Below are positions 9,094 to 17,654 of a DNA stretch of 64,000 nucleotides, in pieces. The notes beneath the pieces are model-generated. The model was not told the DNA's origin, ran no database searches, and saw nothing but the letters and a program-made list of their open reading frames with translations. Position 1 is the stretch's first letter; every line of letters begins with the position of its first letter. The stretch comes from Algoriphagus sp. AGSA1. GTDB taxonomy: Bacteria; Bacteroidota; Bacteroidia; Cytophagales; Cyclobacteriaceae. Both the position numbers and the translations under genes were made by a program. Location of the stretch: assembly GCF_021390545.1 (NCBI RefSeq), contig NZ_JAJUWR010000013.1, positions 62,001 to 126,000 of the forward strand, given 5' to 3'.

Positions 9094-9729
9094 ATGAAAA
9101 ATCTCACTATCGCCATGCTAATGGTATTTCTGCAAGTTAGTTATGCCTGTCAAAGCCAAACAAACTCTTCTAACAATGACCGGTTCGTCGGCGGTGGTTG
9201 TGAAGGATGCGAGGCTATTTTTGAATTTGGGGAAAAGAAGCTCAGTCCTGTAGATACCCTGCCACTTTTTTCAGAAAATACGCCGAAATTAAAAATCAGC
9301 GGTAGCGTATTTCAAGAAGACGGAGAAACTCCCGCCGCAAATGTGATTATCTATATCTATCACACCAACAGGGAAGGAAAATATCAAACCTACGGAAATG
9401 AAAAAGGCTGGGCTAAGCGTCATGGTATTATCCGGGGATGGGTGAAAACGGATAAGGATGGGAAGTATGCTTTTTTCACATTTAGGCCAGCGGCATATCC
9501 AAGCAGAGATGAGCCTGAACATATCCATATCACCATTAAAGAACCGGGAAAAACGGCGTATTATCTTGACGACTTTGTATTTGAGGATGATCCGATCTTG
9601 ACACGGGAAATGAGGGAAAAAATGGCAAATAGAGGCGGATCAGGTATTATGAAACCAACCCAAGCGCATGATATGCTTACGATTCGCAGGGATATTATCC
9701 TAGGTCAAAACATTCCCGACTATGAATAA
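9094..9729 (+). CDS. Intradiol ring-cleavage dioxygenase-like lipoprotein
   Basis: A 211-residue protein with a lipoprotein signal (VSYAC, C19) and a beta-sandwich of the protocatechuate 3,4-dioxygenase type. All four non-haem iron ligands of that family can be placed: Y97 (GKY), Y135 (AAYP), H143 and H145 (EHIHI). It lacks the N-terminal helical dimerisation region of catechol dioxygenases. Extracytoplasmic intradiol-dioxygenase-like proteins are widespread and mostly uncharacterised. No aromatic catabolism genes are nearby, so a role in aromatic breakdown is not supported by context. Confidence 0.82.
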   Translation: MKNLTIAMLMVFLQVSYACQSQTNSSNNDRFVGGGCEGCEAIFEFGEKKLSPVDTLPLFSENTPKLKISGSVFQEDGETPAANVIIYIYHTNREGKYQTYGNEKGWAKRHGIIRGWVKTDKDGKYAFFTFRPAAYPSRDEPEHIHITIKEPGKTAYYLDDFVFEDDPILTREMREKMANRGGSGIMKPTQAHDMLTIRRDIILGQNIPDYE

Positions 9730-9864
9730 AAAGATAGGGATATCGCCTACAGCGGAAGCTGGGCAGATCGTACACTTGTGGATCGAGCGATAACCCTAAG
9801 GGTGGAAGTATTATGTAAATAGGGGATTGTTTACGTTATTGAGTAGATAAACAACTCAGAATTC

Positions 9865-10350
9865 TTGAAACATTTCCATCATAAGAATCAAAATGATGGG
9901 ACCAAAGGTCCCCGAACACTTGGTCAGATATTTCTTGCTTCCGGCCTGCTGGTGATTCTTGTTGTAATTTTTGTTGAGTTTGATACAGATCCTCTGAAGG
10001 TTGTTTTAGTAGCGGGGGGAGCATTGGTTATTGGGTTGATTTTGGCCTCTATCAAGTCAGGAACTCTTATTGATTTTCAAAACCAACAATTCAGAGAATA
10101 TAAAAAGATCCTGTGGTTTAGTTTTGGTGAATGGGAGACACTACCGCAAGTCGGCCGTGTGGAATTGATTCACCACAGCTTCCGAACTTCATAAATTCCT
10201 AATGGAATTACCCCTACACTCAATGGCCAAGTCACGCTGTACAAAGTCGTTCTACTCGCAAATAATAGAAAGTTTTTAGTACTCGATTATTCCAAAGAAA
10301 AAACAGCAATAGTTGCATTGGAAGAATTAAAGGTGGGGTTGGGGATTTGA
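9865..10350 (+). pseudogene. Two-helix membrane protein gene interrupted by an in-frame TAA
   Basis: From a TTG at 9865 the frame encodes a basic N-terminus, two hydrophobic helices and a soluble segment, then meets TAA at 10192-10194. The same frame continues without interruption for 51 more sense codons (IPNGITPTLNGQVTLYKVVL and onward) to TGA at 10348-10350. The downstream part looks like normal protein and joins naturally to the upstream part. This is best read as a gene of about 160 codons with a single nonsense mutation. Product unknown; no family recognised. A truncated 109-residue product could still be made. Confidence 0.7.
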
Positions 10351-10542
10351 ATTAGTAATGGTTGGAGAGTAATTTGGCATTATGTTGTAGTCTATATATC
10401 AAGGAAATTAGGGTGGCCTTTTTCCCGTAGATTTCGCTGAAAATAACGTAGATTTTCGGAGATTCTCTCTCTAAAATAGGATGGAATCTGCTCCTTGGTA
10501 CCAGTCAATAAACCTGAGTCCCAACAAAGTATTGACCTAAAT
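10351..10542. repeat. Intergenic region with decayed CGCAGAT/CGCTGA-type repeat
   Basis: About 190 bp without a gene. Around 10421-10470 the words CCGTAGATTTCGCTGA and ACGTAGATTTTCGGAGATT resemble the repeat at 7647-7720. Nothing else is seen. Confidence 0.4.
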
Positions 10543-10588
10543 AAAAAAAGCACGGATTCATGCAGAATTGTTCTGTGGAAATCCGTGC
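10543..10588 (-). terminator. Rho-independent terminator of the TonB receptor gene
   Basis: Read on the minus strand, GCACGGATT pairs with AATCCGTGC across a loop with its own inner stem (CAGAA/TTCTG), followed by a run of seven T. It lies 20 bp past the receptor's stop codon. Confidence 0.85.
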
Positions 10589-10608
10589 ATATACTTTGTT
10601 TTCTGCTT

Positions 10609-12996
10609 TTAGAACTTCAAGTTCAATCCCAACATAAAGTTGGTGCCGGCCATCGGGTAGTAGTAATTCTCCGTTACTAATTCCTTTTGGCTTTCACCAG
10701 GTACGAAATAGCTGAAGGTATAGCCGTTTGGCTCATACATCTCATTGAAGATATTGTTTACCAATAGATTTAACTCTACACTTTTGAAGAATCTTGGTTG
10801 CACAGAATAGCTGATGCGTATATCGTTTGTAAAGAAAGCATCTAGTGTGCGGCTGTCATTTCCGGTATTGTCCAGATATTGCTTGCCTACGTACTTGCTC
10901 ATCCAGTTCAGGGATAGGTTTTTCACCGGCTTATATTCGATCATGGCAGATGAAACCACATTTGGGGAAAAAGCAATGTCTGTATCGGAATAAGGAATCT
11001 CTTCCTGGGTGAACTGATCTGTGCTGTAGTCATCTATGTACTCGGTAAATTCCTTGATCTTGTTTTGGCTCAAAGCCAGATTGGCACCAAGAGTCCACCG
11101 CTTTGACAGCCTATAAGCACCGTCCAATTCTATTCCTGCACGGTAAGAATTTGGCACATTTTCCCGGATATAGGCACCGACATTATTGATCTGCCCTGTA
11201 AGAATCAGCTGATCTTTGTAGTCCATGTAATAGAGATTCGCATTGTAATTGAATCTTCCGCTTTGCGCGCGGAGACCTGCCTCTACATTGTTGAGCCGTT
11301 CAGGTCTCGGTATTTCTGTGATCGGGTTATCGGTGAAATCTGACCGTGTGGGTTCACGGTTGGCCACAGCATAGCTGGCATACCAGGTTTTGCCATTTTT
11401 TTCATAGCTCAGTCCAAACTTGGGATTGAAAAAAGTGTACTTCTCTTCTCCATCCACAATTCTCCCATCGTCATTTACCCCCACAAAAGAGTAATCGATT
11501 CCCCTTACTTGAAGATCCCCAAACAGATATAATCCAGAGGAAACTTCGTGGGTAGCTTTGAGATAGATGTTACGGTCATCTTTGACGGCATTGTTGTCAT
11601 AGTATCGATCCCGGATGTCGGTATCCCCGGCGATTCTGGCCCAGATGATTTCTCCGAAGTGATCTCCATCATAGCGATTGGCTCCACCGCCAAGAACCAT
11701 GTCCCATTTCCCATTGTCAGAGATATAATTAATAGAGGCTACGGCACCATAGAAGTCATTGTCCAGCCATCGCCTGCGGATAATATCCGTGCTGCTGATC
11801 ATAGAATCCCCGATGATGACGTCTGGCAGGTTATAGTCGGCAAAGTCATCGTCTGCCCTATACTGCTCATAATATCCCCGGCCGTAGGTATAGTGCAGTG
11901 CTGCATGGGTTTTCCAATTGTTTCCGATTCTTCCTGTATAGATCAGCTGGTAATGATCTTGTTGATAGTTGTCAGTTTCGTTGTCGTAGGTATAATAATT
12001 CCACGTCCGGTCATTTTCAAGCTTTGCTTCAGGAAGACCATACCAGCTTTGATAGGTTTTTTCATTACCGGAGAATACATTGAGTTTCAGCACATGGTTT
12101 TCTCCATAGAATCCAGCGGAGACAAAGTAGGATTTCAGGTCTGAGGTAGCCCGGTCCACATAACCGTCCGAGCTGATCTTGGAAAGGCGTGCATCGACAG
12201 CAAATCGATTGTTCAGTAAGCCGGTACCGGCCTTTACTGTATGTCTCCAGGAGTTGAAGGATCCTGCGGAATTGCTGATTTCGGCATAGGCATCATCCTG
12301 TCGGGTATCTGTCTGGAAATTGAGGCTTGCACCGAAAGTCGCCGCGCCATTTGTGGAGGTGCCCACACCACGCTGGATCTGGAGATTGTCCACAGAGCTG
12401 GCAAAGTCCGGCATATTCACCCAGAAAACCCCGTGGGACTCTGCATCATTCATGGGAATACCGTTGACCGTGACATTGATTCGGGTCTGATCGGAGCCCC
12501 GGATACGCATACCCGTGTAGCCTATGCCTGCTCCAGCATCTGAGTGCGTGACCACAGAAGGAGTGAAGTTCAGCAGCATGGGAATATCCTGACCTAGGTT
12601 TCTTTTTGCCAGCTCTTCCTTACTGATCTCCTGGAATGTAGTAGGTGTGCTCTGGGAAGCTCTGGTTGCTGAGACAATGAATTCCTCGGTCAAGAGATCC
12701 GTTGGGTTTAGCCGTATAGTCAGTTCGCCTGTGTAAGGAAGCTCTAGATTCTGCTTTACCGTAGTGTAGCCAATGTAGGATACCCTAAGATCCAGAGCCC
12801 CATTCGATAATTTATTTATGGTAAAAATTCCATTTTCGTCAGATACTCCCCCTTTGCCCTGGTTTTCCGCCCAGACAGATGCCCCCATTAAAGGTTCTCC
12901 GGAAGAGGCGTCCAGCACTTTTCCGGTTAGAGCTTGCTGTGCCCAGCCAGAAATTGAGGCAAGGAAGAAAGCGAGGCCAAGAATTACTTTTTTCAT
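10609..12996 (-). CDS. TonB-dependent outer-membrane receptor, predicted for thiamin compounds
   Basis: A 795-residue protein with a signal peptide (ending SGWAQ), a CarboxypepD_reg-like domain (about 21-100), a plug domain (about 115-230) and a beta-barrel closing in an aromatic-rich C-terminus (FMLGLNLKF). The barrel alone does not give the substrate. The decisive evidence is upstream: a TPP riboswitch at 13146-13218 on the same strand. In Bacteroidota, TPP-regulated receptors of this kind (called omr1 in comparative genomics) are predicted to import thiamin or its precursors using TonB energy. No pnuT or thiamin kinase gene follows; a terminator does. Confidence 0.88.
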   Translation of the reverse strand: MKKVILGLAFFLASISGWAQQALTGKVLDASSGEPLMGASVWAENQGKGGVSDENGIFTINKLSNGALDLRVSYIGYTTVKQNLELPYTGELTIRLNPTDLLTEEFIVSATRASQSTPTTFQEISKEELAKRNLGQDIPMLLNFTPSVVTHSDAGAGIGYTGMRIRGSDQTRINVTVNGIPMNDAESHGVFWVNMPDFASSVDNLQIQRGVGTSTNGAATFGASLNFQTDTRQDDAYAEISNSAGSFNSWRHTVKAGTGLLNNRFAVDARLSKISSDGYVDRATSDLKSYFVSAGFYGENHVLKLNVFSGNEKTYQSWYGLPEAKLENDRTWNYYTYDNETDNYQQDHYQLIYTGRIGNNWKTHAALHYTYGRGYYEQYRADDDFADYNLPDVIIGDSMISSTDIIRRRWLDNDFYGAVASINYISDNGKWDMVLGGGANRYDGDHFGEIIWARIAGDTDIRDRYYDNNAVKDDRNIYLKATHEVSSGLYLFGDLQVRGIDYSFVGVNDDGRIVDGEEKYTFFNPKFGLSYEKNGKTWYASYAVANREPTRSDFTDNPITEIPRPERLNNVEAGLRAQSGRFNYNANLYYMDYKDQLILTGQINNVGAYIRENVPNSYRAGIELDGAYRLSKRWTLGANLALSQNKIKEFTEYIDDYSTDQFTQEEIPYSDTDIAFSPNVVSSAMIEYKPVKNLSLNWMSKYVGKQYLDNTGNDSRTLDAFFTNDIRISYSVQPRFFKSVELNLLVNNIFNEMYEPNGYTFSYFVPGESQKELVTENYYYPMAGTNFMLGLNLKF

Positions 12997-13145
12997 GTGT
13001 ATTAGTTCCCTTGAGGAATTTTGAGTGAAACATGGGAAAGCTTAGGGGAAGTTTTCCGTGATTGTTTACCCTTATGCCCATCAAATTGCAAAATGGCCGA
13101 GAAGTATCCCTTCGACTTAGTTTTTACTTTGATGTTGCTTGTTCA
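12997..13145 (-). promoter_or_regulatory. Leader between the TPP aptamer and the receptor start
   Basis: About 150 nt separate the aptamer from the ATG at 12994-12996. I see no strong GC hairpin followed by T residues, so control at translation initiation is more likely than transcription termination. This is inference; no alternative pairing was worked out. Confidence 0.35.
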
Positions 13146-13218
13146 TTTCCCTTCGCCGGCATTACCCGGATCAGGTCGTATGGGTATGATCTCAGCCCGT
13201 TTTGTTAAGGCACCCCTT
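13146..13218 (-). promoter_or_regulatory. TPP (thiamin pyrophosphate) riboswitch
   Basis: On the minus strand the THI-box elements appear in order: a closing helix AAGGGGTGCC, the invariant CTGAGA in GGGCTGAGATCATACCC, then ACCTGATCCGGGTAATGCC and the closing GGCGAAGGGAA. The element begins a few bases after the promoter at 13231-13261 and leads into the TonB receptor. TPP binding should repress the receptor. Confidence 0.95.
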
Positions 13219-13230
13219 ATGATCTAGAAA

Positions 13231-13261
13231 CAAAGGTAATGGGGAAAAGTTGCTTCGCAAA
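13231..13261 (-). promoter_or_regulatory. Bacteroidetes-type promoter for the riboswitch and receptor
   Basis: On the minus strand the -33 element TTTG (13258-13261) is followed after 19 nt by the -7 element TACCTTTG (13231-13238), matching the Bacteroidetes TTTG-N19-TAnnTTTG consensus. Transcription would start near 13225, immediately before the aptamer. Confidence 0.8.
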
Positions 13262-13387
13262 TCCTAGGTTTATAATTTTAATCCCTGCTATTGTCAAGAT
13301 GTTGGTGGCGGGGAGATGTTTCTATCTTGATTTTTTATCCTTGTCTCAAATCTTTTTCCTAAATTCCCACCTAAACCCTATTGACCT

Positions 13388-14233
13388 ATGAAAATTTACA
13401 AATTGCCCGCGGGCACACTTTTACAGCATGAGAACCAAGTTTTTTTGGGCCCGGAACTGGACTGGGATAGTTTGCTTGCGAAAGAAAACCTCAAAGATTA
13501 TTTAAGTAACGAAGCCAAATCTTGGCAGGAAATTTCCAAGGAGGAGATGGAATCGACTTTAGCCAAAGGAATTTTAGCACCTATGGGTAACCAGGAAATA
13601 TGGGCTGCTGGAGTGACCTACTTCCGTAGCCGTACTGCCAGAATGGAGGAATCCCAAGATGCCGGAGGAGCGGATTTCTATGATAAAGTATATAATGCAG
13701 ATCGTCCGGAGTTGTTTTTCAAAGCAACCGCCAGTCGTGTTTCTGCTCCTGGGGCTGCAGTGAATATCCGACAGGATTCCAGCTGGGATGTGCCGGAGCC
13801 TGAGTTGACGTTGGTTGTTTCCCCTTCTGGGAAAATCCAAGGTTATACCTGTGGAAACGACATGAGCAGTAGGAGTATAGAGGGGGAAAACCCACTTTAT
13901 TTGCCTCAGGCTAAAGTCTATGCAGGTTGCGCAGCCATTGGGCCTTGCTTATATCTGACAGATGAGTCAATTGAAGAAACAGCCAACATCCGTCTGGAGA
14001 TTTTTCGGGATGATGTATTGGCTTTCGTCGGAGAAACAGCATTGACTCAGTTAAAGCGTAAGCCTCAGGAATTGGCGGAATGGCTTTTTCGGGCTAATAC
14101 CTTCCCGATCGGATGCTTTTTGATGACCGGTACTGGAATAGTTCCAGATGACTTTACACTTGAAGTAGGGGACAAAGTCAGAATAGGTATAGATCATGTA
14201 GGAGTGTTGGAGAATTATATAGAAAAGATCTGA
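13388..14233 (+). CDS. Fumarylacetoacetate hydrolase (FAH) family protein
   Basis: A 281-residue protein with an FAH-type C-terminal domain. The metal-binding acidic residues are visible: E137 and E139 in DVPEPEL and D158 in GNDMSSR. The segment IEGENPLYLPQAKVY resembles the 2-keto-3-deoxy-arabinonate/xylonate dehydratase branch rather than true fumarylacetoacetase, so a sugar-acid dehydratase or related hydrolase is a fair guess. No sugar-acid operon surrounds it. Confidence 0.82.
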   Translation: MKIYKLPAGTLLQHENQVFLGPELDWDSLLAKENLKDYLSNEAKSWQEISKEEMESTLAKGILAPMGNQEIWAAGVTYFRSRTARMEESQDAGGADFYDKVYNADRPELFFKATASRVSAPGAAVNIRQDSSWDVPEPELTLVVSPSGKIQGYTCGNDMSSRSIEGENPLYLPQAKVYAGCAAIGPCLYLTDESIEETANIRLEIFRDDVLAFVGETALTQLKRKPQELAEWLFRANTFPIGCFLMTGTGIVPDDFTLEVGDKVRIGIDHVGVLENYIEKI

Positions 14234-14282
14234 TTTGTAGCGATTTATATTCATAGACCGTCACTCTTACAAAAGATTGAAA

Positions 14283-14726
14283 ATGAAAAAGGTTAACAAG
14301 AGTTTCCGGTTGCTGCTACTGTGTATGATTTCCATTTTGGCAATCTCTTGTCAAGAGGATGAAGAGCCACATGACGTCTTTCCACAGACTTGGAAGCTTG
14401 CCGGTTGGCAAGCTTACGGGGTGGAAGAAGATTCAGAATTTCAGCCCATCAGCGACTCCACTTATACCTATTTGTTCAGAAGTGACGGCACCTTTGTCAA
14501 AAACGTGGGAGAGGAATCAACAACAGGAACCTATGAAACCGAGGTATTGATCTATGAGGTAGGGGGTAAAAGAAAGCATTACAAACTGATCTTCCCAGAG
14601 GATATTTTAAGACATAGTTGCTATGCAAACAGTGAATATCTTCAAATTGATGCAAACGGGATGCTGGTTGGAGGAAGTGCCCCTTGTGATGGGCCAGCCT
14701 TGTTCTTTCGTTTACAGGGTAAATAG
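14283..14726 (+). CDS. Small lipocalin-like lipoprotein of unknown function
   Basis: A 147-residue protein started at ATG 14283; a TTG two codons upstream is less likely. It has a lipoprotein signal with lipobox LAISC and a following acidic linker (QEDEE). The mature part, with WKLAGWQAYG, DSTYTYLFRSDGTF and TTGTYE segments, has the beta-strand rhythm of lipocalin-like Bacteroidota lipoproteins. No ligand or partner can be assigned. Confidence 0.7.
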   Translation: MKKVNKSFRLLLLCMISILAISCQEDEEPHDVFPQTWKLAGWQAYGVEEDSEFQPISDSTYTYLFRSDGTFVKNVGEESTTGTYETEVLIYEVGGKRKHYKLIFPEDILRHSCYANSEYLQIDANGMLVGGSAPCDGPALFFRLQGK

Positions 14727-14837
14727 AAAGATTCAATATTGAAAAGGAGAATAGACCTTACCATAGAATCTGGGACTTTCTGACTGGAATTTGTGCCCAA
14801 AGGTGTTTTACTGTGCAGTATGATCTTATTTTTGTAA

Positions 14838-15269
14838 ATGACTCAATTCTTTCAACACAAACTTCGCTTGCAGTCTTTTCCTGCGGGATATCATCTGATC
14901 ACTGATGAGATAGAAGATGCAATCCCTGAGATCGAAAAGATACAAACAGGATTTTTGCAGGTATTTATCCAGCATACTTCTGCAGCTTTGACCATCAATG
15001 AAAATGCCGATCCCACTGTCAGAAAAGACTTTCAGACCTTTGTAAATGAGTTAATTCCAGAATCTTATCCACGGTTTATCCACACCTATGAAGGGCCTGA
15101 TGATATGCCTGCGCACATTAAAGCCAGTTTTTTTGACACAAGCATTCAGATCCCCATAACTGGTGGAAAACTTAACCTTGGAATCTGGCAGGGAATTTAT
15201 CTCTGTGAATTCAGAAGAAACGGAGGAGGTAGAAACCTGATTCTGACTGCCTTTGGAGAAGTGAAATGA
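14838..15269 (+). CDS. yjbQ: YjbQ/UPF0047 family protein (secondary thiamin-phosphate synthase type)
   Basis: A 143-residue protein matching UPF0047 over its whole length: FIQHTSAALTINENADPTVR at about 44-63, the EGPDDMPAHIKAS metal-site segment near 92-104, and the closing LGIWQGIYLCEFR. YjbQ proteins have weak thiamin-phosphate synthase activity and can rescue thiE mutants; the true role is unsettled. Its closeness to the TPP-controlled receptor may be chance. The ATG lies 4 bp after a TATTTTTG match, too close for a normal promoter unless the mRNA is nearly leaderless. Confidence 0.9.
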   Translation: MTQFFQHKLRLQSFPAGYHLITDEIEDAIPEIEKIQTGFLQVFIQHTSAALTINENADPTVRKDFQTFVNELIPESYPRFIHTYEGPDDMPAHIKASFFDTSIQIPITGGKLNLGIWQGIYLCEFRRNGGGRNLILTAFGEVK

Positions 15270-15272
15270 ATC

Positions 15273-16661
15273 TTATTTCCTAGCCTCAATCTTCACATGC
15301 TTTCCTGTCATTAGGATTCGGCGATAACCATCCTTGGTGTCAGTGCTCACTTCTTTTCCCAGCACCTTCACTTTGGAGAATTCCTCTGGGATCTCTATGG
15401 ACAATCCTCCGTTTTTCTCTGTCTGGGTTATTTCTACTGTTATCAGATTCTTTTCTGTAGTAATGGTAATATTCAGTTTGTTGCCATCAATCCACAGGTT
15501 TTCAATACCAGCCTCTTGCCAATCTTGCGGTAGATTTGGACGGATGTAAGTCACCCGATTTTCTATATCCCCATAGATACCCAATAGAGATAAAATCGCC
15601 GGTTGGAAAAGCTGCCAGGATGGTTGAATATGACGTGGCTGAGCTTCATCAAACATAAAAATGTCCTTATCTACTTGTTGTGAAAAGACTGTGCTGAGTT
15701 CCTGAAGTATGGAATGGAGCTCAGATGGATCTTCCAGGGAAGTAGGGTTCTGGCCACCCGCTTTATACTTAAATATGCCGGCTTTGTACTTGCTCCAGTT
15801 GTATGCATCTGTGATATTCTGATCTGGAATCTGGATTTTGGAAGTGGACTGAAGTGAGTCTGTGAGTGTAAATCTTTCATCCCAATCTGCAAATAGATCT
15901 GTACGGAGATCTGCCAGTGTTTCCATGGCAGAAAATTCACTTTGGGCAGAACCGGCAATGTACACCGGAACGAGCTCTTCCTCATCCGGTGAAAGCTCAA
16001 GTTTGATCTCGAAAGCTGCCCCTGCGCCGAACTCTTCAGGTAGAATAGCACATTCGGGAGAAACAGGATTTAAAACCAAAGCTGTAGAAGAACCCATTAC
16101 CACAAACCAGTCGTTTTCTTCATCCTTGGTAGTGAATATTCCTGTCAACTCATCGAAGATCACACGATCTGTTGCATATTTGCCAAATGTACTGTCCATC
16201 ATGGCACCAGGCTTTAAGTCGCTTGTTGCCTCAAATTGAAAGCTTAACTGTTTGGGAGATTTGCCTTTGTTTTTGATAAAATTCAGGATAGTTATGCCCG
16301 GTTTATCTTTACTTACAAAAATCACTTGCCTTACCTTCAAATCTTCATTTTCTAACAGATAGTGCTGGTCTATCGCAAATGGGAACTTGGTTTTTCCTGT
16401 GGGCTTCTCTAAACAGGATACACCGTTTTCAGTTTTGATTGAGACGCTAAACCCTCGTAGAAGTTGTATGGTTTTCAGGTTTACAGCTCCTTCATCAAGG
16501 AGTATATTTTCATTTGCCAAAGAATACTTCTCATCCATGGGGATGGTGATAGAACACAGGCGTTCCAAGCTTTTTACCAGTCTTGCCTCTTCAGATTTTG
16601 GTGCTTGACAGGAATAAGCAAGGGTACAAAAAATAAGGATAGCTATAAGGGATCTAGTCAT
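15273..16661 (-). CDS. Glycosidase-like lipoprotein, apparently lacking most of the catalytic barrel
   Basis: A 462-residue protein started at ATG 16659-16661, giving a lipoprotein signal (LAYSC). The N-terminal ~280 residues look like a beta-sandwich. A short stretch (NITDAYNWSKYKAG, then RHIQPSWQLFQPAILSLLGI) resembles the first and last helices of a six-hairpin (alpha/alpha)6 glycosidase, and the tail (PNLPQDWQEAGIENLWIDG to the end) resembles the C-terminal beta domain of such enzymes. Only about 60 residues lie where a barrel of roughly 350-400 is expected. The gene follows a deacetylase gene by 17 bp, so both may act on the same glycan. Family assignment is tentative. Confidence 0.5.
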   Translation of the reverse strand: MTRSLIAILIFCTLAYSCQAPKSEEARLVKSLERLCSITIPMDEKYSLANENILLDEGAVNLKTIQLLRGFSVSIKTENGVSCLEKPTGKTKFPFAIDQHYLLENEDLKVRQVIFVSKDKPGITILNFIKNKGKSPKQLSFQFEATSDLKPGAMMDSTFGKYATDRVIFDELTGIFTTKDEENDWFVVMGSSTALVLNPVSPECAILPEEFGAGAAFEIKLELSPDEEELVPVYIAGSAQSEFSAMETLADLRTDLFADWDERFTLTDSLQSTSKIQIPDQNITDAYNWSKYKAGIFKYKAGGQNPTSLEDPSELHSILQELSTVFSQQVDKDIFMFDEAQPRHIQPSWQLFQPAILSLLGIYGDIENRVTYIRPNLPQDWQEAGIENLWIDGNKLNITITTEKNLITVEITQTEKNGGLSIEIPEEFSKVKVLGKEVSTDTKDGYRRILMTGKHVKIEARK

Positions 16662-16678
16662 AAAGAATTTTACGAAAC

Positions 16679-17611
16679 TTACATGGTTTTGCCAATTTCC
16701 CTCCAAGTTACCAATTGCACCTTGTTTTGTTCCAGTAGAGTTCTGGCTTTTTCACTGGTGAAGAAGTCATAGTCTGCCTGCCTCCAAGGCGCGTGATACG
16801 TATCATGCCCTTTAGTCACTGCATTCATTTCCTCATCATCATATGCCAAATGGATCAGAATTACATTCAGGCCTGAGGATAGATTATTGAGTGTATTAGT
16901 GTAAAATTCTTCCATTCCACTTTGGTAATCCGCTGGATAGGCCATGAATAGCTGGTCCACCACAGGATAGTTATCCACAATGATTTCTGAAAATAAGTTA
17001 GCGTTCGGCTTGATGATGTTATCAATCATCTGCTGGTTGATCATGGCCGGGATATGGAGCTCCTGCGCAATTTTAAGGTAAGAAGCTAAATATTCCGGTT
17101 TCCCATAGAATATGCAGCCCATGTGAGAATCCAAATGGGTGGGTGTGATCCCTATTTGGTTTGCGGCTTTTATCTGGGCGCGGATTTCTTTTTCTACTTC
17201 CTCGGCACTGGCATTTGCAGTGACTTGTCCACAATCCGGATACATGTGGCCTTTTTCGTTTGCCAATCCAGGAACAGCTGTTTTTCCGGCTTCAGGTCCC
17301 CAATTGTAATGAAGCCATTCATTGGTGAGCGTAATGTGTATTCCAATATCCGCATTAGGCATTTCCTTAGCCATTTCGCCTACTTCTGCAGACCATGCAG
17401 TAGGCACCATCATGCTGGTGGAATTAACCAGCCCCTTTTTCATCGCCTCAAAAGTCGCTTTGGTTTGAGAATGCGATACCCCTGCATCATCTCCATGAAT
17501 GATAAGTAATTTACTATCTTTGGGGTAGCCCAGTTTTTCTGCGAGATTTTGGGAAAAAGTATAAGCAGGCACAATTGCCAGTAGAAGTAATAAAATGCAG
17601 GATCTTTTCAT
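16679..17611 (-). CDS. Secreted ChbG/YdjC-family carbohydrate deacetylase
   Basis: A 310-residue protein with a Sec signal peptide (ending YTFSQ). The YdjC/ChbG fold motifs are present: HGDDAG with D41/D42, a histidine at IGIHITLTNEW (H92), and HLDSHMG with H159 and H163. Family members remove acetyl groups from N-acetylated sugars such as chito-oligosaccharides. The export signal means it works outside the cytoplasm, unlike E. coli ChbG. The next gene on this strand is the glycosidase-like lipoprotein. Confidence 0.88.
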   Translation of the reverse strand: MKRSCILLLLLAIVPAYTFSQNLAEKLGYPKDSKLLIIHGDDAGVSHSQTKATFEAMKKGLVNSTSMMVPTAWSAEVGEMAKEMPNADIGIHITLTNEWLHYNWGPEAGKTAVPGLANEKGHMYPDCGQVTANASAEEVEKEIRAQIKAANQIGITPTHLDSHMGCIFYGKPEYLASYLKIAQELHIPAMINQQMIDNIIKPNANLFSEIIVDNYPVVDQLFMAYPADYQSGMEEFYTNTLNNLSSGLNVILIHLAYDDEEMNAVTKGHDTYHAPWRQADYDFFTSEKARTLLEQNKVQLVTWREIGKTM

Positions 17612-17654
17612 TTTGGGCTTTTGTTTTCCCTAAGTTAGAAAATCTACAATTTGC

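Noticed and set aside
11548..12144. 198-codon plus-strand frame inside the TonB receptor gene
   Set aside because: Antisense to a well-supported gene, valine/isoleucine-rich shadow composition, no recognisable domain.
14827..14834. TATTTTTG as a promoter for yjbQ
   Set aside because: It ends only 4 bp before the ATG and lacks a TTTG 19-21 nt upstream; a leaderless transcript cannot be supported from sequence alone.
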